Positions 34,873-44,254 of a stretch of 64,000 nt of DNA are shown one piece after another. Under the pieces are notes generated by a model. It was not told the DNA's origin, ran no database searches, and saw only the letters and a program-made list of their open reading frames with translations. A program made the translations under genes and the position numbers. The first letter of the stretch is position 1. Every line of letters starts with the position of its first letter. The stretch is from MED-G105 sp039814575 (GTDB lineage Bacteria; Pseudomonadota; Alphaproteobacteria; Caulobacterales; Parvularculaceae), in the NCBI GenBank assembly GCA_039814575.1, contig JBCCAY010000001.1:124001-188000 (forward strand), in the 5' to 3' direction.

Positions 34873-36288
34873 ATGGCACGTTTAAAAACTTCTTTCGCAG
34901 CAGCGGCGAGCGTTCTGGCTCTCAGCGGTTTCTCCGGCGCTCTCGCCCAAGACGGAAAAATCGGCGGGTTTGATATCCCTTCGGCCGTGACGTCGAAGCC
35001 AAGCAAATCATCCAGCGGCGGATCAAAGGCGAATACGGTCGCTCAAGTGGTCGTAAGCAAGTCGCCCGGCAGCAAGGTTACGACGATCTCCCAAGCGATG
35101 CGGCTTGTGCAGCCCGGTGGCACAATTATCGTGCGCGGCGGCGTTTATGACGAGAATGTCGACGTCACCAAGCCGGTGGCGATTATCGGCGCCGTTGGCG
35201 ATTATGGTCGCGAGCCGATTTTGCGACCCGCTTCCTCCGCGCCGTGTCTATCGATCGCGCCTGGCTCTCCAGTTGCGCGAGTTTCCGTCGAAAAGATGGT
35301 TTTTGAATTCGATCACCGTCGGGCGTCCGCTCCTTGTGTTGACGTTGCAGGTGGTTCGGTGGCGTTGCGCGACAGCGCCATTTTGCCGATCGACGCCGAT
35401 ATTCCGGTTCGTGCGGCCTACGGTCAATTGCGGCCTGATATGATGGAGCAAATCGCGCGCCCGGCGCGTGATCGCGGTCCTGAAGCCGACAAACGCGCAC
35501 GCCTAGAAGGCTTTGTCAGCCGCCACGCCCGACCTGTCGGCGCAGATAATCCGGGCTGGGACTATCTGACCGGCGGCGCGAATATGCAGCGTTTTGCGCA
35601 CACGAGCGCGTCTGGCGTCGGGGCCGGCCTCAATGGCCCAGCGGCGGGCGTGCGTGTCTTGGCGGGCGACGTCACTTTAGACAATAATACGATCATCGGC
35701 ACACAGACCGCCGTTGAATTTGTCAGCCTTGATCGCGCCCTTGTTCAAGGCGCGATTACGAACAATGTCATTCTGGGGAATGGCGACGGCATCGCCGCTT
35801 CGGGACGTTTGGCTGATCTATTGCTGACGCGAAACACGATTAAGTTCAATTCCGGCGCCGGCGTGAATGTCGATGCGCGTGACGGTTATGGCGAAGTGAA
35901 AATCCTCGCCAACCTCATTATGGGCAATGAAACAGGCATTTTCCTGTCGGAGAAAGTTCGCTCCGCGACGGTCAATTCGAACCTGATTGCGCAAAATGAG
36001 GGTGACGCCGTTCAGATGTCATCAGGCTTTTTCGGCGCGGTCGCAGGCAATACGTTTGCGGACAATAATGGCTGCACGGTTCAGTTCTTCTCCGCTGAAC
36101 AGAAAGAGCTGAACGACGCTTATATCCAAGTCATGGCTGGACGCGACTTTGATCCACGCTTCAATTATGACGACACTAATCTCGCGATTGCGAATTATGG
36201 GGATATGACCGGCAAAAAACGCAAAAAACGCCGGAAGAAGCGCGACGAAGGCACTGACGAACTCCCAGCTTGCGGCCTAACGTTTTAA
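34873..36288 (+). CDS. Exported right-handed parallel beta-helix protein
   Basis: Predicted exported protein of 471 residues with signal peptide ending near SGALAQDG. About residues 50-130 include TISQAMRLVQPGGTIIVRGGVYDENVDVTKPVAIIG, the usual entry of pectate-lyase-like helices. Later rungs show N-x-I/V-x-N ladders (NTIIGTQTAVEFV, NNVILGNGDGIAAS, NTIKFNSGAG, NLIMGNETGIF, NLIAQNEGDAVQM). It ends with a strongly basic segment (KKRKKRRKKRDEG) followed by LPACGLTF. No sugar-lyase catalytic residues can be assigned from sequence. It follows the SEL1 protein in an operon, and a T-tract terminator lies 90 bases downstream. Confidence 0.82.
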   Translation: MARLKTSFAAAASVLALSGFSGALAQDGKIGGFDIPSAVTSKPSKSSSGGSKANTVAQVVVSKSPGSKVTTISQAMRLVQPGGTIIVRGGVYDENVDVTKPVAIIGAVGDYGREPILRPASSAPCLSIAPGSPVARVSVEKMVFEFDHRRASAPCVDVAGGSVALRDSAILPIDADIPVRAAYGQLRPDMMEQIARPARDRGPEADKRARLEGFVSRHARPVGADNPGWDYLTGGANMQRFAHTSASGVGAGLNGPAAGVRVLAGDVTLDNNTIIGTQTAVEFVSLDRALVQGAITNNVILGNGDGIAASGRLADLLLTRNTIKFNSGAGVNVDARDGYGEVKILANLIMGNETGIFLSEKVRSATVNSNLIAQNEGDAVQMSSGFFGAVAGNTFADNNGCTVQFFSAEQKELNDAYIQVMAGRDFDPRFNYDDTNLAIANYGDMTGKKRKKRRKKRDEGTDELPACGLTF

Positions 36289-36721
36289 CGCTACGGTGGC
36301 AGACAGTTTCGTCTTTAGGCCGTATGCCGCTTATAATGCGTGATCGTATTTATAGCGTTTATCCTTGATCGTTATCGACGCCCTCAAAGTTTTTCATGCC
36401 TTGAGGGCGCCTTTTTTTAACGCTCAAGGATGGCGGCGTCATCGAACGCCACTTCATGCCTTCCCTCGGATAAGTCGATTGACCCCCGATTTTGATTTGC
36501 TGGTTTTGATTTAAGCAGTCGGATGCGTGAGTGATAATCGCGGGTTTTTGGTTATCTAAAGCGGTCTTCCGACCGGCTCCAACCTTTAACTCAATTTTAT
36601 GAGCTGCGGTTAATAGGTCCTGTCCTGTGGCTCTCTGTCCAAAGTCGGTTAATCGAATATTCAACCGTCACAACGATACTCAGAAGTTCGATGTAGCGGC
36701 ATTCTCGGCTTTAGGACGGTA
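36289..36721. other. Intergenic region before hybrid kinase
   Basis: Gap of 433 bases. It contains the terminator at 36378-36418, two imperfect CtrA-like sequences (TTAA-N7-TTAT at 36586-36600; TTAA-N7-TTCA at 36649-36663), and no gene. Confidence 0.4.
36378..36418 (+). terminator. Intrinsic terminator after the beta-helix gene
   Basis: GCCCTCAA (36380-36387) pairs with TTGAGGGC (36401-36408), followed by GCC and a run of seven T. It ends the SEL1/beta-helix operon on the plus strand. Confidence 0.85.
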
Positions 36722-38665
36722 ATGACATTGAAATCTGCATTATCGCTTGTGCCGCGCGATCCCCGCACGCTGTGGCGACGCTATGTAAGCGCCTTGTTGG
36801 CGATCGTCGCGATCGCGGGCGTTATCTACGCCGTGAATACGACGAAGGCGCGGCTTCAGCGCGAAATCGCCGTTGCGATCAACATTAGCGGCAAACAACG
36901 AATGTTAAGCCAGCGCATTGCATTTTATGCCGGACGCGTCGCTTCTCAGGAGTTAAACGCGGCCGCTGCTTCGTCTGAAGCGCGGCTGAATGACGGGATC
37001 ACTCTTTTCGAAACTCATCACAAAGGCTTGCTTTTCGGGTCAACAACTCTCGGGTTAAATACGCCGTTATCGGAAGAGCTGAAAGACATCTATTTTGGCG
37101 ATACAGCGCTTGATCGCAGAAGTCGTCGTTATGCGGAATTGGCGCATGATGTGCTGAGCGCCCCTGCCGGAGAGAGACCTGCGGCGTTTAACGCGCTTCT
37201 CGCCGCTAATCCTGATCAACTGCTCGTTGACTTGGATCGCGCGGTGACGTCTTATGAGAACCTCGCTCACAACCAAGAGGACAAGGCCGTCTCTCTCGAA
37301 AGATTATCTTTAATCGCTGTGCTGAGCGTTGTTATTCTGGAAGCGCTGTTGATATTCATTCCAGCACATTTTTCAATTCGTAGAAACCTGGATGAGATTG
37401 CGCGCAAAGCGGAAGAGAACGCGTTGTTGGATCAACAACGAAAATCCGCCGATGCTGCTAACTGCGCGAAATCAAACTTTCTCGCGAATATGAGTCACGA
37501 GCTCAGAACGCCGCTTAACGGTATCCTCGGCATGTCGCAATTGATGTCGCAAAGCGCGCTCGATGAAACGCATCAACGGTATAACAAAACGATCTTGTCG
37601 TGCGGCCAATCATTGCTGTGTCTTATCAATGATATTCTGGACATGTCGAAGATCGAAGCGGGCAAGTTGGAGTTAACGCGCTCTTCCTTTGATCTCGAAA
37701 CGCTCTTGCAAGAGGCGCTCGACACCGTCTCGGCTGCCGCCGAGCAAAAGAACTTAACGTTGACATTGCAAGTCGATCAGGCGTGCGCCGGTCGTTATGT
37801 CAGCGATCCGGTCCGTTTACGTCAGGCGGTCATCAACTTATTGGGCAATGCGGTGAAGTTCACCGAAGAAGGCGGCGTCACTGTTACGGCGTCGATTGCG
37901 GCTGCGAAATCGGGCGCTAACGCCTCAACGCGCGCTGTTCGACTGGCGGTGACGGACACCGGCCCGGGCGTCACCGAGGCCCAACAATCGGTTATCTTCG
38001 AACGGTTCGCTCAGGCGGATGACGGGCTGCGAAAGGGCGCCGCCGGCACCGGTCTTGGCTTGTCGATTACCGCCGCGATAGCTGAACAACTGGGCGGACG
38101 TGCAGGCGTTGACAGCGCCGTTGGGCGCGGATCGACTTTCTGGATCGACGTTGTTCTTGAGAGGGATGGCGGCGTTGATGGCGTCGACGCCGAGGCGCAG
38201 CATTCCTCTTTTGCGGGTGTACAGAGTGATCGCGCAAATCCGCTTACCGTGCTCGTAGCCGATGATAATGAGGTCAATCGCCTGGTGGCGCAGACAGCAT
38301 TAGAATCTCATGGCCATTTTGTGTACCTGGTCGCTAATGGCGCAGACGCCATTGATGCGCTTGCCGTTTTACCGATTGACGTCGCAGTTCTGGATCTGCA
38401 CATGCCAGTAATGGATGGCGCAAGCGCGGCGCGAAAGATTCGTCAGAGCAAGAAGGCGTTTGCCGATGTGCCGATTATCATCGCCAGCGCTGATGCGTTC
38501 GTTGAAGCCAAAAATGCCTGCATAGACGCGGGCGCCGACGCTTTCGTTTCTAAGCCTTATGATCTGAAGGTGTTAAATGCGGCGCTCTATCACGTGATGA
38601 ATGATCGCGTTGACGATGGTTCTGCATCGATCGATCCGGCGATGAAGACATCCGCCTCCGCCTAG
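36722..38665 (+). CDS. Hybrid sensor histidine kinase with PilJ-type sensor domain
   Basis: Membrane hybrid kinase of 647 residues. Helix 1 (about 21-39) and helix 2 (about 190-215) flank a periplasmic domain whose start, INISGKQRMLSQRIAFYAGR, matches the PilJ/NarX-type N-terminal sensor. The HisKA motif NFLANMSHELRTPLNG has phosphoacceptor H259, followed by HATPase motifs (NLLGNAVKFTEEG, TDTGPGV, GTGLGLSI) and a C-terminal receiver with D558 in LDLHMPVMDG. No HPt domain is visible, so a separate phosphotransfer protein is needed. It is followed by the oxidoreductase gene on the opposite strand. Confidence 0.92.
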   Translation: MTLKSALSLVPRDPRTLWRRYVSALLAIVAIAGVIYAVNTTKARLQREIAVAINISGKQRMLSQRIAFYAGRVASQELNAAAASSEARLNDGITLFETHHKGLLFGSTTLGLNTPLSEELKDIYFGDTALDRRSRRYAELAHDVLSAPAGERPAAFNALLAANPDQLLVDLDRAVTSYENLAHNQEDKAVSLERLSLIAVLSVVILEALLIFIPAHFSIRRNLDEIARKAEENALLDQQRKSADAANCAKSNFLANMSHELRTPLNGILGMSQLMSQSALDETHQRYNKTILSCGQSLLCLINDILDMSKIEAGKLELTRSSFDLETLLQEALDTVSAAAEQKNLTLTLQVDQACAGRYVSDPVRLRQAVINLLGNAVKFTEEGGVTVTASIAAAKSGANASTRAVRLAVTDTGPGVTEAQQSVIFERFAQADDGLRKGAAGTGLGLSITAAIAEQLGGRAGVDSAVGRGSTFWIDVVLERDGGVDGVDAEAQHSSFAGVQSDRANPLTVLVADDNEVNRLVAQTALESHGHFVYLVANGADAIDALAVLPIDVAVLDLHMPVMDGASAARKIRQSKKAFADVPIIIASADAFVEAKNACIDAGADAFVSKPYDLKVLNAALYHVMNDRVDDGSASIDPAMKTSASA

Positions 38666-38710
38666 AGTGTAAAAACGCTGTCCGCGAAGCGGCAGGATGC
38701 GCTTGGCGCT

Positions 38711-40314
38711 TTAGCCGGCGATTTTTAACTGTCCGCGTTTGAAATCCCGAAGAATTTCGCGCGCCGCATTGTAGCCGGGGATTCCGGAAACGCCGCCGCC
38801 TGGGTGCGTAGACGAGCCGCACTGATAGAGGTGACGAATGGGCGTGCGATAATCCGCATAATGAGGGGCCGGACGCTGAAAGAACAATTGGTCGGGAGAA
38901 ATTTCGCCATGATAGATATGTCCCTGCGGCAACCCTAAGATTTCCTCCATGTCCGGCGGTAATAAGACTTGTTTGTCGATGACGCCGTCGCTGAAGCCAG
39001 GCGCCAAGTCGTCGATCGTGGCGAAGACCGTGTCGACAAAACCGTCGCGTTCTTTCTCACAGTTTGAATTGCGCAGCTCGTAGGGCGCGTGTCCGCCGAA
39101 CATATGGATCAAATGCTTGCCCGGCGGCGCCATGGTGTCGTCGACGACGGTCGGCACCATCGGCGAAATGAAGGGTTTTGACGAGTACCGCCCGTATTTC
39201 GCATCGTCATAGGCTTTTTCAAGATAATCGATGTCGGGGCCGATATGGACATAGGACGGCGCCGCAAAGCCTGCGCGCTCGGCGTTGAACGCTGAGTATT
39301 GCGGGGGTCTTTCCGCCGCCACGTTGATTTTAAAGGCGGTTGAAAACGTTCGGAACGCATTGATCTCGTCAATGAGGCTCTGGGGCGTATGCTGACGATC
39401 GAGTAAATTTAGAAACAGCGTTTTGCTGTTCGCGTTCGATATAACCGACTTACCGCGATATTCTCGGCCGTCTGTCGTCGCAACGCCGACAGCGGCGCCG
39501 TTCTCCACAAGTATGGCGTCAATCTTCACATTGGTCTCAATTTTCATGCCCCAGCGGGCCGCCGATTGCGCGACGGAATGGCTGATTGTCCCGTTGCCGC
39601 CGCGCATAAAGCCCCAACCGCCGGCGCCGTCATGTTCTCCTAGAAGGTGGTGGATGAGCACATAGGCCGTACCCGGCGTTTTCGGGCCAGCGAACGTTCC
39701 GACGGAACAGTAATAGCCTTGGCTGGCGCGAATATAGGAGTTTTCAAACCACTGACTTAAAAAGTCATCGACGCTCTGGGTCATCATATCGATGTGCGAT
39801 ACATTTTCCCGGCGGCGCGTCGATTGCGCCATAGAACGCCGGCCATATCTTTGAACGATTTCCAATCGCGTTTCGTGGGATCGATCGGCGTCTCCCAAAG
39901 GAGCTTGCGAATAACGCTCACGGCGTCTTCCAACGCTTCGAGGTAGGCGGGATAGGCCTCGGCGTCTTTCTTCGAGAAACGGGCGTACTCCGCTTGGGTT
40001 TTGGCGACATCTTCGCTGACGATCAGGCTGTCGTCGCGGCCAATTGGAATGAACAGATCGGTCGCTGGCAGCACCTCGAAGCCGAACTTTCGCAGTTCAA
40101 GATCGCGAATGATGCGCGGATGGAAGAAGCTCATCGTGTAAGAGAACGTCGAGAAGGTGAAGCCTGGCACGGTTTCCTCAGAAACGGCCGCGCCGCCAAT
40201 GACGGGGCGTTGCTCGAGTATGAGGGTCTTCAAGCCTGCTTTCGCCAGGTACGCCCCGCATACCAACCCGTTGTGGCCGCCGCCGACTATTATCGCATCA
40301 TACGTTTCGGTCAT
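38711..40314 (-). pseudogene. Frameshifted phytoene-dehydrogenase-like FAD oxidoreductase
   Basis: One gene broken by a single-base deletion. The N-terminal piece (start 40314, GGAAAG 8 bases upstream) has the FAD motif DAIIVGGGHNGLVCGAYLAKAG and ends a few codons after GKMYR. The other frame continues IDMMTQSVDDFLSQWFE, VGTFAGPKTPGTAYVLIHHLLGE and the C-terminal LYQCGSSTHPGGGVSGIPGYNAA, typical of the PYROXD2/CrtI-like family. Restoring one base within about 39790-39798 fuses the two into about 534 residues. Both halves are otherwise intact, so decay is recent or the base is a sequencing error. Its promoter faces the Rieske oxygenase gene, with a shared palindrome, so the two probably formed one regulated catabolic set. 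Confidence 0.8.
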
Positions 40315-40342
40315 TTTGCATCTTTCCAAGGTCCGGAAAGCT

Positions 40343-40358
40343 ATCTATGATCATAGAT
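40343..40358. promoter_or_regulatory. 16-bp palindrome, candidate GntR operator A
   Basis: ATCTATGATCATAGAT is a perfect palindrome 29 bases upstream of the oxidoreductase start. Its core CTATGATCATAG recurs with one change at 40534-40545. Confidence 0.65.
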
Positions 40359-40533
40359 GTGTTGAGATTGCAAATCTGACGAACGGTGCAGGCATTGGGC
40401 GGCGCTTGGCGCTGCTGAGCCTTGCTACATGTCTACTGTTGAAGTGCCTTAATACGCCTAGCGGTTTCTAAGGAGAGAAGCGCGGATTGGCGGGGCTGTG
40501 ACGAGGTCATGAAACGAAATAAACAACACATCA

Positions 40534-40546
40534 CTACGATCATAGA
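40534..40546. promoter_or_regulatory. Candidate GntR operator B
   Basis: CTACGATCATAGA matches 11 of 12 bases of operator A's core and lies 53 bases before the Rieske oxygenase start. The divergent pair of sites suggests one regulator controls both genes. Confidence 0.6.
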
Positions 40547-40598
40547 CCATGAGTTTACCGGCGCTCTCAAAGCACCCTTTCATCACTGGTGATATTCC

Positions 40599-41849
40599 AT
40601 GACGACAATTGCGACTTTGGTGGACGATACGGCGGCGCAACTAGAGCGCCAGGTTGAAATCGCCAAGGACAGGCCTGGCCTGGCGCTAGACCCCTATTTT
40701 TACCGTTCTCACTTGGCGTATCGACAGGAACTCACCAACCTGTTGTTTAAGAGCTGGATCTACGCCGCTCATGTTTCTGAAATCCCCCAGCCTGGTGACT
40801 TCGTCGTTTTTGAAATTGGCGAAGACTCGATCATCATTGTGCGCGACGGCGAGGGCCAGATCCATGCACTGATGAATATCTGCCGCCATCGCGGCGCACG
40901 CGTTTGCGATAAGGCGAGCGGCAACACCAGAACGTTTGTCTGTCCCTATCATGCCTGGACTTATAACCTTGACGGCTCGATGCGTTCCGCGCGGTTCATG
41001 CATTTAAAAGAAGGGTTTGACCCGAAGGCGTTCGGCTTAAAGAAGGCCAAGCTGCATATCTTCAACGGGCTTATCCTGATTAATTGCAATCCCGACGCGC
41101 CTGATCCCTCAGCGCCGTTCTCTAAGATCGCCCGCCAAGTCGGCGCGCATGGTCTCAGTCAGGCGAAAGTAGCACGTAAGACGACCTATAAAATCGACGC
41201 CAACTGGAAGCTTTGCTTAGAAAATTATCAGGAGTGCTATCATTGTACGCCGGCGCATCCGATGTATGCCAAGATGCACATGCACGAAGATCTCTATGAG
41301 AACGTAAAAGACCTGCATGAAGCGTTGCTCGCCCGCACAGTGGAGGAAACCGGCGTGCCCGGCATTGACGTTTCCTACTTTGCAATATTCTCGCAGGCGG
41401 AGCAGTTCGGCGCTTGTGCATCAGCGGACCGACACGCCCTCTATGAGGGGTATGTGACGGGTGCTGAAGATGGGAAGCCTTTGGCGCCGCTAATGGGTGA
41501 TTTCAAGGCGTTCGACGGTGGCGCGGAGGACGTGCAATTGGGGCCCGTTACGTTCCTCCTATGCTATCCGGACCACAGCGTTCTTTATCGCTTTATTCCA
41601 CGCGGACTGACGGAAACTGACGTCGAAATCATTTGGTTTGTAAGGGGTGACGCGGTCGAGGGCGTTGATTACGATGTGGAGAAGTTAACTGCGCTCTGGC
41701 ATCATACGACTCTAGAAGATAAATACATCATTACTCAGAATAATGCCGGTGTGAACTCATTCTTTTTTGAACCGGGCCCCATTCACCCTCAGAAAGAACG
41801 TCATATCGGCTATTTCAACGAATGGTATCTTTCCGCTCTTGTTGATTGA
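40599..41849 (+). CDS. Rieske-type ring-hydroxylating oxygenase alpha subunit
   Basis: Large subunit of a Rieske non-haem iron oxygenase; substrate unknown. The Rieske 2Fe-2S centre is CRHRGARVCDKASGN...CPYHAWTY (about residues 90-115), and the mononuclear iron site lies in ENYQECYHCTPAHP (about 205-220). The length of 416 residues matches the alpha family, including members that act on quaternary amines or alicyclic substrates. No reductase or ferredoxin gene is adjacent, so electrons must come from elsewhere. The divergent FAD oxidoreductase pseudogene and the downstream GntR gene suggest a small catabolic locus. Confidence 0.92.
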   Translation: MTTIATLVDDTAAQLERQVEIAKDRPGLALDPYFYRSHLAYRQELTNLLFKSWIYAAHVSEIPQPGDFVVFEIGEDSIIIVRDGEGQIHALMNICRHRGARVCDKASGNTRTFVCPYHAWTYNLDGSMRSARFMHLKEGFDPKAFGLKKAKLHIFNGLILINCNPDAPDPSAPFSKIARQVGAHGLSQAKVARKTTYKIDANWKLCLENYQECYHCTPAHPMYAKMHMHEDLYENVKDLHEALLARTVEETGVPGIDVSYFAIFSQAEQFGACASADRHALYEGYVTGAEDGKPLAPLMGDFKAFDGGAEDVQLGPVTFLLCYPDHSVLYRFIPRGLTETDVEIIWFVRGDAVEGVDYDVEKLTALWHHTTLEDKYIITQNNAGVNSFFFEPGPIHPQKERHIGYFNEWYLSALVD

Positions 41850-41934
41850 GCCCGGAATGTCTTCTATCGATTTTGACCCCTAAGAGCGCCATACCGCCTT
41901 TTGCCTTCTTTGGAGGGGCGCTTTTGGCGTCGCC

Positions 41935-42576
41935 TCAATCAAAGAATTTTAAAAAAACATCGGTCGCTGAAGCAATGTCGCTTTCCATCGCCGCCCGCGC
42001 TAAGCGCGCGTCAGCGCGTTCCAGCGCTGCGACGATGTGCGCGTGAACGCCACGTCCGATGAGGTAATTTTCTTTCGTGTAATTGGCCTGCAACGGGCCG
42101 ATCTGTAACCAGAGCATCTCAATAACCGGCGTCATCATGTAGGCGTCGGCGGCGTTATAGATCGAGAAATGAAATTCTTGGTTGGATCGACGAAATTGTC
42201 GTCCATCGCCTTTATCGAGCGCCGTCTCCATTTGCGCGTCTAGCGTCTTTAAGTGTGTGATGATGGGCGCCGTCATGTTGTCCGCTGCGCGTGCGGCCGC
42301 TTCGCCCTCAAGTATCGACCGCATACGGCAGACATCTGCGATTGATTGCTTGTCGAGCGTTGGGATGCGCATCGCCCGTTTTGGCGAGACTTCAATAGCG
42401 CCTTCGGCGCTTAGGCGCTTTAAGGCCTCGCGCACCGGCATCATGCCGAAATCGAATTGATCGGCTATGCTCTGTATAGAGAAAGTAGTGCCGGGAGGAT
42501 AATCGCCAGCCATGATCGCGCGTTTGAGCTCGTCATAGGCGTGTTGATGGGCGGGGGTGGCGGTGTCGGACGTCAA
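41935..42576 (-). CDS. GntR/FCD-family transcriptional regulator
   Basis: Repressor-type regulator of 213 residues. The N-terminal winged helix contains DELKRAIMAGDYPPGTTFSIQSIADQFDFGMMPVREALKRLSAEG, a classic GntR helix-turn-helix. The C-terminal FCD all-helical domain (MRSILEGEAAARAA, FRRSNQEFHFSIYNAAD) would bind an acidic effector and metal. It converges with the Rieske gene (85 bases between stops). The palindromic pair at 40343 and 40534 is the best operator candidate. It likely controls the oxygenase/oxidoreductase pair. Confidence 0.9.
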   Translation of the reverse strand: MTSDTATPAHQHAYDELKRAIMAGDYPPGTTFSIQSIADQFDFGMMPVREALKRLSAEGAIEVSPKRAMRIPTLDKQSIADVCRMRSILEGEAAARAADNMTAPIITHLKTLDAQMETALDKGDGRQFRRSNQEFHFSIYNAADAYMMTPVIEMLWLQIGPLQANYTKENYLIGRGVHAHIVAALERADARLARAAMESDIASATDVFLKFFD

Positions 42577-42972
42577 GGCTCAGCCTTAGAATTGAAAGTT
42601 CTGTGCAATCGTAGGGCTGTTATATCCCAGATATCGCCTGCCGTCATGGCGGTGCGCCCGTGTCCGAGTTATGGTTCGCGAGCTATTGTCGTAGCGTAGT
42701 GCGAAGCCGTCCGTCATCGGTGGAATTAGTGTTCGCTGCGGGCGGTCGTTAACGGCGCTTGCGATCGATGACATCACGCTTGGATTATCGTTACGCCGTG
42801 AACTTCAAGCCCGATAGAAAAGCCGTGAGGCACCGTTTCACCGCCCGTAAACGCGCGCTTGAAAAGTCATCTCATATCGATCGTTTGCGAAACGGCGCAT
42901 CTTTATGGACACGTTCCGTAAAAGGCGAGGGTGTTCTAAAACCCTAAAGCGTGACAGCGCGAGAAAAATGCG
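42577..42972. other. Gene-poor gap between GntR gene and tRNA
   Basis: About 396 bases. Short plus-strand frames of about 60-80 codons exist, but none has a ribosome site or recognisable product. No copy of the CTATGATCATAG operator core was found here, so autoregulation is not evident. Confidence 0.4.
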
Positions 42973-43057
42973 TGGTGCCCCGCGTCCGACTCGAACGGAC
43001 ACTCCTTGCGGAACCGGATTTTGAATCCGGCGCGTCTACCAATTCCGCCAGCGGGGC
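42973..43057 (-). tRNA. tRNA-Leu (CAA)
   Basis: On the minus strand the acceptor GCCCCGC pairs with GCGGGGC followed by A and encoded CCA. The D arm, an anticodon stem CCGGATT/AATCCGG with anticodon CAA, a long leucine-type variable arm and the TTCGAGT T-loop are all present in 85 bases. Confidence 0.97.
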
Positions 43058-43099
43058 ATGCCAAGCGAGAGCGCGATCATAGGGGCGCGCCGGCGTCGG

Positions 43100-43318
43100 T
43101 CAAGCGACCCGTAGGGTCGGCGGCGGATCTTTTGGGGCCGCCGGCGGCGTCGAAGGCGTAATCGAAAACCCGGCGCGGCGAAGCTCTTGCGTAATCACCC
43201 ACGCTGTGAAGTCATCGCTGAGATGGCAGCTTCCACGCTCGCGCACGTCCCGGGCTTTTCGCAGACCGGCCTCGATCGCTTCCAGCGCGCGCTGATTTTG
43301 TTCAAATTCGTCCCGCAT
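43100..43318 (-). CDS. Small hypothetical protein
   Basis: A 72-residue open frame starting MRDEFEQNQRALEAIEAGL, with a very good GGGAGG ribosome site 9 bases upstream of ATG 43318. It is rich in charged helices and contains DDFTAWVITQELRRAG before a Pro-rich tail. The frame extends to 43381 with an earlier Met, but the ribosome site favours the shorter form. It lies just before tRNA-Leu on the same strand. I do not recognise a family. Confidence 0.5.
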   Translation of the reverse strand: MRDEFEQNQRALEAIEAGLRKARDVRERGSCHLSDDFTAWVITQELRRAGFSITPSTPPAAPKDPPPTLRVA

Positions 43319-43504
43319 GCACACTGGCCTCCCAAAATGGCCTTCCAGACAGGCCCTGTTGAGCACGAGCGCTTTCGACAATTTAATGCGTGTTCACCGT
43401 CGTTGGAAAACGTTCTCCGATAGGTATTCGATAATTCACCAATTTGTGGCATCTCTCGCGATGAGAGAGGTCCGCTGGGGCCGGCGCGCAGGTCTGGTGT
43501 TCCC

Positions 43505-44227
43505 ATGGCAGATGGTTTCGCTATCGAAAAACCGGAGCAAGAAGAAGTGGTTCGCCCCCTCGGAGCGGTTGATTTCCTACAATCGGTTCTCGTGGATTTG
43601 GCCGGCGACGCCGCTGTGCGCGCTGAGGCGCCAGGACAGCGCCTAGACGGCGACGAGCAAACGGACGCACCGACCGAAGCGACGGCGAGCCTTGGCGCGG
43701 TCGTTGACCGGCTTGATGAGCGCGCCTTCGGTCTAATGCTCTTACTGCTAGCGCTTCCCTGCTGCCTGCCCTTTGTTTATCTGCTGCCGCAGATCGTCGC
43801 GCTGCCAATGGCGGCGATCGCCGCGCAAATGGCGCTTGGCCGGGAACAGCCCTGGCTGCCCTCGGCGCTGGGCGCCCGCACGTTTCGTGTTGATCATTTC
43901 CAGGCGGTGGTGTCGAAGAGCGCCCGCTATGTTCGTTGGGTCGAGGCGATTGCGCGGCCAAGCCTCCTGCCAATTACGGGAAAAACCGGCGTAAGGCTCG
44001 TCGGAACGTTGTTGATGGCCCCGTGCGTATCGATCTTGGTGCCGCTGCCGGCGACGAATACAGTGCCTGGGGTTGGGGTCGCGATCGCCGCGCTTGGTTT
44101 GATTGAGCGAGACGGGCGTCTTGTCGCGCTAGGCCTCGTTATCGGGTTCGTTTGGATCGGTGCGTTGCTTATCTTCGGACTAGAAGCCGCTTCGCTCCTG
44201 AAGGACTGGGTCACCGCGCGATTGTGA
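43505..44227 (+). CDS. exoD: ExoD-family membrane protein
   Basis: Integral membrane protein of the exopolysaccharide-synthesis ExoD family. The domain begins around residue 65 (LGAVVDRLDERAFGLMLLLLALPCCLPFVYLLPQI) and continues with MGLPMAAIAAQMALGREQPWLP-type sequence (here LPMAAIAAQMALGREQPWLP), GVRLVGTLLMAPC and VPGVGVAIAALGLIERDG. Its function in polymer production or alkaline tolerance is only loosely known. A low-complexity acidic N-terminus of about 60 residues precedes the domain. It leads the exoD-dsbB-coq7 run (27-base gap, then overlap). Confidence 0.87.
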   Translation: MADGFAIEKPEQEEVVRPLGAVDFLQSVLVDLAGDAAVRAEAPGQRLDGDEQTDAPTEATASLGAVVDRLDERAFGLMLLLLALPCCLPFVYLLPQIVALPMAAIAAQMALGREQPWLPSALGARTFRVDHFQAVVSKSARYVRWVEAIARPSLLPITGKTGVRLVGTLLMAPCVSILVPLPATNTVPGVGVAIAALGLIERDGRLVALGLVIGFVWIGALLIFGLEAASLLKDWVTARL

Positions 44228-44254
44228 CGCGTCGTTCTGGCGGCGTGGATCTCT

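Noticed and set aside
36586..36663. Two CtrA-like boxes before the PilJ-type kinase
   Set aside because: Each has one base off in the second TTAA (TTAT, TTCA); too weak to call.
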